NCBI GenBank assembly: GCA_017860075.1
Contig: JAFNAH010000260.1
Location: 1 to 5,800 of the forward strand
DNA: 5,800 bases
Reading direction: 5' to 3'
Source: Acidobacteriota bacterium
GTDB taxonomy: Bacteria; Acidobacteriota; UBA6911
Positions 1 to 4,525 of the stretch are shown one piece after another. The stretch's first letter is position 1, and every line of letters begins with the position of its first letter. A program made the translations under genes and the position numbers. The notes beneath the pieces are model-generated. The model saw only the letters and a list, made by a program, of their open reading frames with translations, was not told the DNA's origin and did no database searches.

Positions 1-460
1 TGTGGATCGCTCTGTCGCCAAGGACTACGACACGCCTCTCCAGGATGGAGAGATAGATGAGGACGCCGTTTGAGTCCCTGGTCCGGTGGAGGCCGCTGGA
101 GTAGAACTCCATGAACGCCGCTTCCCGCACACGCGTTTCCAGTTCGCGCTCGGGAATGAAGCAGCGGCGCCATGGGACTCGCGCGGCCAGTGCGTAGAGA
201 ATTGCGAACGAGAGAATCTCAGTCCAGAGAACGGCATTGACCGAGCGTGGGCCGGGAATGATGAGGTAGAGCGCCGTGATTGCGGCCATGCCGGTCAGCG
301 CCAGCTGCAGGTGAGAATGCCGATATCGTCCCGACGCCTCTGTGACGGCGAAAACGATTTCGCCGGAAGTTCCCGCCTCGGCTTTCCCGACCGCCTCGGA
401 GATCGCTTTCTTGTCTTCCTCAGTCAGTTTGAGTCTTGAGAATCGCACAAAACGCTTCAC
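1..460 (-). CDS. TPM-domain membrane protein, 3' end cut by window edge
   Basis: The first 153 residues are visible; the C-terminus lies beyond the left edge. Residues about 11-45 read as the start of a TPM domain (LTEEDKKAISEAV, then GTSGEIVFAVTE). Two hydrophobic segments follow at about 53-70 and 77-97, and the fold resumes with HRTRDSNGVLIYLSILERRV at about 125-144, a hallmark of small membrane-anchored TPM proteins that lack a signal peptide and Gly-rich tail. The family's biochemical role is not settled: some TPM proteins are called phosphatases and others are linked to envelope or photosystem maintenance. The start is taken as GTG (458-460) with GGGA 6 bases upstream; a GTG four codons later is also possible. 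It lies 98 bp downstream of the YgcG-like gene on the same strand, separated by GC-rich inverted repeats, so it is probably in the same transcription unit. The domain assignment is good; the function is unknown. Confidence 0.82.
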   Translation of the reverse strand, partial: MKRFVRFSRLKLTEEDKKAISEAVGKAEAGTSGEIVFAVTEASGRYRHSHLQLALTGMAAITALYLIIPGPRSVNAVLWTEILSFAILYALAARVPWRRCFIPERELETRVREAAFMEFYSSGLHRTRDSNGVLIYLSILERRVVVLGDRAIH

Positions 461-506
461 CCTTCTTCCCTGATTGCAGGCACTTCGTGTTACTGAATAT
501 CTCCGA

Positions 507-542
507 GGGGGCCCGGCAAACCGGCCTCCCGGGCCCCGGGAG
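507..542. repeat. Overlapping GC-rich inverted repeats between the two TPM genes
   Basis: Two perfect inverted repeats overlap here. One is CTCCCGGG-C-CCCGGGAG (526-533 with 535-542). The other pairs GGGGCCCGG (508-516) with CCGGGCCCC (529-537) across a 12-base loop. They cannot both form at once. Neither is followed by a T-run on either strand, so this is not a standard intrinsic terminator. They could stabilise the upstream TPM mRNA, or lower expression of the downstream gene; that is inference. Confidence 0.6.
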
Positions 543-558
543 CTTCAAGGATCTCCAT

Positions 559-1431
559 CTACCAGCGGCCTGAGGCCCCGCCGCCGCCGAATCCCCCGCC
601 ACCGCCTGAAAATCCGCCGAATCCTCCTCCGCCCGAAAAGCCCCCTCCCGGGAAAATGAATGGGCCGCCGGATCCACGCGACCTGTGACCTGACGGTGAG
701 CGCGCGCCGGCTCGGACCAGGAAGCCCAGGACGGATCCCACGCCTGCTCCCAGGATGCCGCCCACGACCATCGGCAGGAGGCCCGCGCCTGCCAGGGAAT
801 ATGCGAGGAGCATTCCCGCCCCGCCCCCTATGAACAGTCCTCCCACCGCGCCGGTAGCGCTCAGGATCCAGAGCAGAGGGAAGAGAAGCGCGATGATCCA
901 ATCGAACCGTTTCGCCGCGCCCCTTTGACCGGTTTCTGTCCGACCCGAGCCCTGGTACTCGCCCCGGACAGTCTGGGTGATAGCAGTGACGCCGGCATCT
1001 ATTCCCGCGTAGAAGTTGCCCTGTCTGAAGTATGGAATGATCTCGTCCTGGATTATCCGGCGCGACCGGGCGTCGGTCAGTCTGGCCTCGAGCCCGTAGC
1101 CGACCTCGATCCGTACAGCCCGTTCCTTGAGAGCAATCAGGAGCAGTGCTCCGTTGTCGCGCCCCTTCTGTCCGAGTCGCCAGGCTGTGGCCACCCGTTC
1201 CGAGAAATCTTCGAGAACCTCGCCCTCCAGGCTCGGGATGATCAGCACCGCAACCTGCGTGGAATCGGATGCCTCCAGGTCACGCAGCTTTGAATCCAGA
1301 GCAGGGATTTCCTCGGGCGACAGCAGGCCGGCCAGGTCGGTAACCCTCGCCTGAAGGTGAGGAACCTCGAGCCCCTCCGCGTGCGCCGGCAAACCGAGCA
1401 GCAGGGTAAGAACCAGGAGCAGGTGCGCCAT
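559..1431 (-). CDS. YgcG-like TPM-domain protein with signal peptide and Gly-rich C-terminus
   Basis: This 290-residue protein has the classic YgcG layout. An N-terminal signal peptide has a Leu-rich core at residues 4-14 and a likely cleavage after PAHA (15-18). A TPM domain spans about 25-160, with conserved pieces DNGALLLIALKER (92-104), RIEVGYGLEARLTD (107-120) and YFRQGNFYAGI (134-144). A hydrophobic stretch of one or more membrane segments lies at about 177-240, and the Gly/Phe/Ser tail is at about 255-286. The domain is expected outside the cytoplasm, anchored by the later hydrophobic region. The ATG at 1429-1431 is preferred because GGGA lies 6 bases upstream; a TTG at 1435-1437 would add two residues. 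It starts 12 bp after the lemA stop, so the two are cotranscribed and probably translationally coupled. YgcG/TPM and LemA proteins recur as neighbours in many bacteria, often in envelope-stress contexts, but a molecular activity for this protein is not established. Confidence 0.9.
   Translation of the reverse strand: MAHLLLVLTLLLGLPAHAEGLEVPHLQARVTDLAGLLSPEEIPALDSKLRDLEASDSTQVAVLIIPSLEGEVLEDFSERVATAWRLGQKGRDNGALLLIALKERAVRIEVGYGLEARLTDARSRRIIQDEIIPYFRQGNFYAGIDAGVTAITQTVRGEYQGSGRTETGQRGAAKRFDWIIALLFPLLWILSATGAVGGLFIGGGAGMLLAYSLAGAGLLPMVVGGILGAGVGSVLGFLVRAGARSPSGHRSRGSGGPFIFPGGGFSGGGGFGGFSGGGGGFGGGGASGRW
577..651 (-). repeat. Gly-rich tail-coding repeat (F-x-GGGG units)
   Basis: The coding strand here is an imprecise string of GGN codons broken by TTC/TTT and TCN, giving repeated FSGGGG, FGGFSGGGGG and FGGGG units at residues 261-285 of the YgcG-like protein. 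Glycine-rich tails of this kind are typical of the family. The DNA is low in complexity, so length variation between strains or sequencing errors are likeliest here. Confidence 0.75.
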
Positions 1432-1443
1432 CTTCAATCCCGT

Positions 1444-2046
1444 CTACTTGCTGAAGTCCACCACTGGGGCCTTTTCGCTTCCAGGCGCGGCTTCAAAGTA
1501 GGCTTTCTGTCTGAAGTTGAAGAATCCGGCCAGTATGTTGGCAGGGAACTGCTTGATCCTTGTGTTGTAAGCCTGTGCGGATTCATTGAACCGTTTGCGT
1601 TCCACCGTGATCCGGTTCTCCGTCCCCTCCAACTGGCTCTGAAGCTCGAGGAAGTTCTGGTTAGCCTTGAGATCCGGATACCTCTCCACGACGAGCAGCA
1701 GGCGGGAGAGGGCGCTGCCGAGACTGTCCTGTGCCTGCTGGAACTTGGCCATTTCCGCCGGGTTGTTCACCATGTCCTGGGTGACACGGATAGATCCAAC
1801 CTTGGATCGCGATTCGGTGACTGTTTCGAGCACTTCGCGTTCGTGAGCGGCATACCCCTTGACCGTGGCGACGAGGTTCGGAACGAGGTCAGCCCTCCTC
1901 TGGTAGACGTTCTGAACCTGTGCCCACTTGGCGGTCACGTCCTGTTCCAGCACCACGATGCCGTTGTAGGTCGACTGCACCCAGAAAAACAGAACAAGCC
2001 CGACGACTACCAGCGCCCCGAGACACCCCAAGAGCCATCCCTTCAT
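1444..2046 (-). CDS. lemA: LemA family protein
   Basis: This 200-residue protein is a full-length LemA. One N-terminal membrane helix (about residues 4-23) is followed by a long helical domain on the far side of the membrane. Family signatures are present: YNGIVVLEQDVTAKWAQVQ (27-45), RRADLVPNLVATVKGYAAHE (50-69), NFLELQSQLEGTENRI (131-146), RKRFNESAQAYNTRIKQFP (150-168) and the tail phrase KAYFEA (181-186). ATG at 2044-2046 is chosen because AGGAGGAG (2061-2054) sits 7 bases upstream and because a longer ATG at 2097 overlaps the likely -10 element, so a transcript from that promoter could not include it. It lies directly upstream of the YgcG-like TPM gene, a recurrent pairing. LemA proteins are conserved membrane proteins first named from a Listeria antigen; their molecular role is unclear, and an envelope role is inferred from topology and context. 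Confidence 0.94.
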   Translation of the reverse strand: MKGWLLGCLGALVVVGLVLFFWVQSTYNGIVVLEQDVTAKWAQVQNVYQRRADLVPNLVATVKGYAAHEREVLETVTESRSKVGSIRVTQDMVNNPAEMAKFQQAQDSLGSALSRLLLVVERYPDLKANQNFLELQSQLEGTENRITVERKRFNESAQAYNTRIKQFPANILAGFFNFRQKAYFEAAPGSEKAPVVDFSK

Positions 2047-2053
2047 TTTTTTG

Positions 2054-2061
2054 CTCCTCCT
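2054..2061 (-). promoter_or_regulatory. Shine-Dalgarno site fixing the lemA start
   Basis: AGGAGGAG on the minus strand lies 7 bases before the ATG at 2046. It is a near-perfect anti-16S match and favours this start over the in-frame ATG 51 bases further upstream. Confidence 0.85.
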
Positions 2062-2087
2062 CTTCTCCAAATTAAGATGCCCGACCA

Positions 2088-2096
2088 AGTATAGCA
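2088..2096 (-). promoter_or_regulatory. Extended -10 promoter for the lemA-TPM operon
   Basis: The minus strand reads TGC-TATACT, an extended -10 element (TG-N-TATAAT class) with 5 of 6 matches in the hexamer. No good -35 hexamer is present at 16-18 bases upstream, which extended -10 promoters can do without. The predicted start of transcription is near 2081, giving a leader of about 35 bases that contains the strong ribosome site. This is a sequence-based prediction; the housekeeping sigma specificity is assumed. Confidence 0.5.
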
Positions 2097-2175
2097 TCCG
2101 TGTTCTGCGGTTATTCGGCGCCTCGTGTTGTGCGGCACGCTTTGCGCCGATTCCCCGAGCCCGTCCGGGCCCGGG

Positions 2176-3237
2176 TCAAAATCCCACGCAGACCGGTTCC
2201 AACTCGAGCGCAATGCCGAAGACGGATTGGACCCGCCCGCGAACCTGTTGTGCGAATTCGAGAACTTCCGCGGCAGTCCCTCCCGGGCGCGTGACTATCG
2301 CAAGCGCGTGCCTGCTCGAAATGGAAACGTGTCCCGTGCTGAAGCCTTTCTTGATCCCCGTCCGCTCTATCAACCAGGCTGCCGGGATCTTGTAGTCTCC
2401 CGCAGCGGTTTTGAATCCGGGCAGTCCCTGCGATTCTGCCAGAAGGCCGAGACGCCGGGCTGCCGCCTCGGTATCCCGGAGTGTCTCTTCACTGATGACC
2501 GGGTTCTTGAAAAATGATCCTGCAGTTCTGCTTTCCGGATCGGTCGGGTCCAGGAGCATGCCTTTCGACTGACGGATCAGGAGCACGGCCTGACGGACTT
2601 CCCAGGGCGATGGCGGCGCGGCTCTGCCGCTGAAGAAGCTTTCCAGGTCCGGGTAGGTCACGGATGGCAGGCCTTCCGGTTCCAGCTCGAAAGTTACCGC
2701 TAGGATCACGTAGCGCTCGCGTTCGCTAGTGCAGAAAACAGATGAACGGTACCTGAAACCGCAATCGGGATTGCTCAAGTCTCGTATCGTTCCGTCCTTT
2801 CGATCGAGGACACGCACCGAGCGGATCGTGTCTCCAACCTCCTCGCCGTAGGCGCCCACGTTCTGGATCGGCGTTGCACCCACCGTGCCGGGAATTCCGC
2901 TCAGGCATTCGATACCGGCCAGCTCGCGCCTGACCGAGAGGCGGACGAAGGCATCCCATTCCTCTCCCGCGGCGGCGGTCAGGCGGTTGGAATCACCGGC
3001 TACGATCCCCCTGGTGGCGATCCTCAGGACCAGGCCTGGGAATCCGGCATCCGCGAAGAGGACGTTGCTCCCGCTTCCGAGGATGAAAACAGGCCAGCCT
3101 TCCGAGGATGCCCGGTCGAGCGCTTCCAGAGCCTGCTCCTCGCTCACAGCCTCAACCAAATGACGTGCCGGACCGCCCACGCCGAGCGTGGTGTAGTGCG
3201 CCAGTGGCGCATTCTCCGTAATGGTCAGCGGCGGCAC
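2176..3237 (-). CDS. murB: UDP-N-acetylenolpyruvoylglucosamine reductase
   Basis: MurB reduces UDP-GlcNAc-enolpyruvate to UDP-MurNAc with NADPH, using bound FAD, in the second committed step of cytoplasmic peptidoglycan synthesis. The 353 residues include the FAD-binding segments NTLG-like YTTLGVGGPA (15-24), LGSGSNVLFAD (53-63), and GIECLSGIPGTVGATPIQNVGAYGEEV-region residues 108-134. The C-terminal MurB domain shows FRYRSSVF (161-168, with the active-site Arg equivalent at 164), AGSFFKNP (239-246, with the proton-donor Ser at 241), and LELEP near the end (344-348, Glu347 the likely catalytic Glu, by analogy with E. coli Arg159, Ser229 and Glu325). The inserted KGMLLDPTDPESR segment (225-237) resembles the variant found in actinobacterial type I enzymes. 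The start is GTG with GGAGGTG 8 bases upstream. It is not embedded in a mur/fts cluster in the visible part; downstream is lemA after a gap of about 130 bp. Confidence 0.97.
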   Translation of the reverse strand: MPPLTITENAPLAHYTTLGVGGPARHLVEAVSEEQALEALDRASSEGWPVFILGSGSNVLFADAGFPGLVLRIATRGIVAGDSNRLTAAAGEEWDAFVRLSVRRELAGIECLSGIPGTVGATPIQNVGAYGEEVGDTIRSVRVLDRKDGTIRDLSNPDCGFRYRSSVFCTSERERYVILAVTFELEPEGLPSVTYPDLESFFSGRAAPPSPWEVRQAVLLIRQSKGMLLDPTDPESRTAGSFFKNPVISEETLRDTEAAARRLGLLAESQGLPGFKTAAGDYKIPAAWLIERTGIKKGFSTGHVSISSRHALAIVTRPGGTAAEVLEFAQQVRGRVQSVFGIALELEPVCVGF

Positions 3238-3245
3238 GCGAGAAA

Positions 3246-3252
3246 CACCTCC
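3246..3252 (-). promoter_or_regulatory. Shine-Dalgarno site for murB GTG start
   Basis: GGAGGTG on the minus strand is 8 bases ahead of the GTG at 3237. It supports this unusual initiation codon as the true start; the family's N-terminal motif (xYTTLGVGGPA) follows at the usual distance of about 15 residues. Confidence 0.8.
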
Positions 3253-3274
3253 GAACAGGCGTGGTCGATTACCA

Positions 3275-3303
3275 ATCGTCCGGCAGATGCGCTATCCGGT
3301 CAA
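3275..3303 (-). promoter_or_regulatory. Weak candidate promoter for murB
   Basis: TTGACC (3303-3298) matches the -35 consensus at 5 of 6 positions. A 17-base spacer leads to GACGAT (3280-3275), which matches the -10 at only 3 of 6. The position about 40 bases before the murB start is sensible, but the -10 is poor, so this is tentative. Confidence 0.25.
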
Positions 3304-3317
3304 GCGATTTCAAAGAG

Positions 3318-3365
3318 GGTCCGCGCCGCCGGCGCGAACCGGAGCGCGTTGTGGCGCAATGCGCC
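3318..3365. repeat. Two adjacent palindromes in the murB / CDGSH divergent gap
   Basis: The first is CGCGCC-GCC-GGCGCG (3322-3336), extendable to GGT...ACC (3318-3340) with one mismatch. The second, GGCGC-AAT-GCGCC (3353-3365), starts 12 bases after the extended first arm. Neither has a T-run. They occupy the middle of a divergent intergenic space of about 265 bp that otherwise holds no credible gene, so they could be operators or structured leader elements. No regulator site family is recognised. Confidence 0.5.
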
Positions 3366-3392
3366 CAATCCTTTCCTGCCGGGCTCTCACCA

Positions 3393-3421
3393 ATGACTGG
3401 AGCGTTACAGTGTGGCAGAAT
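3393..3421 (+). promoter_or_regulatory. Candidate promoter for the CDGSH gene
   Basis: ATGACT (3393-3398, 4 of 6 to the -35 consensus), a 17-base spacer, then CAGAAT (3416-3421, 4 of 6 to the -10) preceded by TGG, an extended -10 feature. It would give a leader of about 75 bases before the ATG at 3503. The match is moderate and chance occurrence is possible. Confidence 0.3.
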
Positions 3422-3487
3422 AGGCTGGCACGCCGCCCGTCGCCTTCCGGAGAGAGAGCAGAGACGGGTGGCCGCAACAACCATCAT

Positions 3488-3492
3488 GGGAG
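3488..3492 (+). promoter_or_regulatory. Shine-Dalgarno site for the CDGSH gene
   Basis: GGGAG is 10 bases before the ATG at 3503. It selects this start over upstream in-frame ATGs such as the one at 3221, whose extra 94 codons overlap the murB start and read as low-complexity Arg-rich sequence. Confidence 0.65.
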
Positions 3493-3502
3493 CGTTTTTG
3501 TA

Positions 3503-3742
3503 ATGAGCGATGTGACTATCATCTGCCGCGACAATGGCCCGCTTCGCGTCGCCGGCAAGTTTGTGATCCAGGATGCACAAGGCAACAGCTTCGATCTCTC
3601 AGGGCGTGCAATGATCTCACTCTGCCGCTGCGGCGCATCTGCCAACAAGCCATTCTGTGATGGTGCGCATCGCCAGGCAGGCTTCTCGTCCACGGTACAG
3701 GCGACCAAACTTCCGCCGCCTGCACCGAATCCAAGCACCTGA
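3503..3742 (+). CDS. CDGSH iron-sulfur domain protein
   Basis: This 79-residue protein carries the full CDGSH signature C-x-C-x2-S-x3-P-x-C-D-G-x-H at residues 41-56 (CRCGASANKPFCDGAH). Cys41, Cys43, Cys52 and His56 would hold a 2Fe-2S cluster with 3Cys-1His ligation. The upstream stretch ICRDNGPLRVAGKFVIQDAQG (7-27) and DLSGRAMISLC (31-41) match the common short bacterial single-motif CDGSH proteins. It has no signal peptide or membrane helix, so it is cytoplasmic. Known members are redox-active, pH-labile cluster proteins tied to iron or oxidative-stress handling; the partner here is unknown. The Pro-rich last 10 residues add nothing recognisable. It is followed 4 bp later by the remnant of an acyltransferase-like membrane gene, so the two probably once formed an operon. 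Divergent to murB. Confidence 0.95.
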   Translation: MSDVTIICRDNGPLRVAGKFVIQDAQGNSFDLSGRAMISLCRCGASANKPFCDGAHRQAGFSSTVQATKLPPPAPNPST

Positions 3743-3746
3743 GACC

Positions 3747-4501
3747 GTGCCGGCAATTGACCAGTTCAAGCCCATTTCACCCGAGATCCAAGCGCCGCCC
3801 GGCAAAGCAGCCGGTGGTGTCCGCTATGGCTTCGTCGACCTTCTTCGGGGCCTTGCCCTCGTAGTGATGGTCGAGACCCACGTGGTTAACGCATACCTGC
3901 CTGCCGGCCTGCGCCAGGGCCCGTTTTTCTATTGGCTCGCCTTTCTCAACGGCCTGGTGGCCCCTTCTTTCCTGTTCGCCTCGGGGTATTCGCTCGTTCT
4001 TCAAGGGAGCAGGTACTGGAACGACTGGCTGCATTTTCGCCCCGGCTCGCGTTCATAGGGGGAGGATTGATCGGCACGGGCCTCCTTGGCCGTCTCAGCA
4101 ATCTATCTCTTCCCGGCTACCAGGATTTCTACCTGACCAGCCCGCTCTACGTGGCCATCCGGCTGGGCTGTGTCCTGGTTCTGCTTGCAACTCTCTGGCG
4201 GATCGAGCGCAGCGGAGTCTGGTTTCCACGGAGCGTTCTGACTGCCGGACAGGAATCGCTGCTTGTCTATGGGCTCCATCTCTTTGTGATCTTCGGCCTG
4301 CTGCGGAGCAGGTACCTGGGGAAGACCTTCGGACTCGAGGCAGGATATGCGGGTTGCTTTGCCCTCAGCGCCCTGTTGATCATCCTGATGCTGTGGGCGG
4401 CGCGCTCCTGGCACGCTTTCAAAAGGCTGCACCCGGTGGCGATCCGGCGAACGCAGGCCGTGGCACTGGCGGCTCTGGCTGCAGTCTTCCTGTTCGGCTA
4501 A
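3747..4501 (+). pseudogene. DUF1624 / heparan-alpha-glucosaminide N-acetyltransferase-like membrane protein, internally deleted and frame-shifted
   Basis: The first part (GTG at 3747, 103 codons to TAG at 4056-4058) has the family N-terminus: GFVDLLRGLALVVMVETHVV (residues 28-47, with the conserved Asp-x-x-Arg-Gly and His), then a second helix FLNGLVAPSFLFASGYSLVL ending in RYWNDWLHF (89-97). After about 4030-4049 homology continues in a different frame (a -1 shift) from SPRLAFIGGG to the TAA at 4499-4501, through IRLGCVLVLLATLW, ESLLVYGLHLFVIFGLL and two more helices. Full-length relatives have roughly 350-400 residues and about ten membrane helices; together the two parts give about 250 residues and seven helices, so a central block of some 100-150 residues is missing as well as the frame. 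This is best read as a decayed gene with an internal deletion. Intact relatives are multi-helix membrane proteins thought to transfer acyl groups to sugars. A sequencing or assembly error could also cause it. Confidence 0.78.
4030..4049 (+). other. Inferred deletion junction in the acyltransferase-like pseudogene
   Basis: Family-like sequence stops in one frame at WLHFR (ending 4040) and resumes in the -1 frame at SPRLAF (from 4037). The two candidate edges share TCGC (4037-4040), which could be microhomology at a deletion. The exact breakpoint cannot be placed without an intact relative. Confidence 0.45.
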
Positions 4502-4525
4502 GGCAAATGACGTGAGGCGCCACGC

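Noticed and set aside
577..651. Possible CRISPR-like or satellite repeat.
   Set aside because: The repetition is explained by glycine codons in the family-typical Gly-rich tail; there are no regular spacers.
1357..2094. A 245-codon open frame on the plus strand, antisense to lemA and the TPM gene start.
   Set aside because: It mirrors the well-supported lemA coding strand, has no recognisable domain, and contains no supporting ribosome site; long antisense frames are common in high-GC DNA.
2155..2178. Terminator after murB.
   Set aside because: The sequence is rich in GGGCCCGG-type short stems but lacks a T-run, so it does not meet the pattern; readthrough from murB into lemA remains possible.
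3221..3502. Possible 94-codon N-terminal extension of the CDGSH protein.
   Set aside because: It overlaps the murB start, is Arg-rich without family similarity, and a ribosome site plus the normal family N-terminus fix the start at 3503.
3269..3580. A 103-codon minus-strand frame in the divergent gap.
   Set aside because: It overlaps the CDGSH coding start on the other strand, has an erratic basic composition and shows no domain or clear ribosome site.
3921..4058. Programmed -1 frameshift joining the two halves of the acyltransferase-like gene.
   Set aside because: The direction fits, but no X-XXY-YYZ slippery heptamer lies in frame near the switch (the T-run at 3924-3929 is preceded by G and is too early), and a frameshift would not supply the missing central helices.
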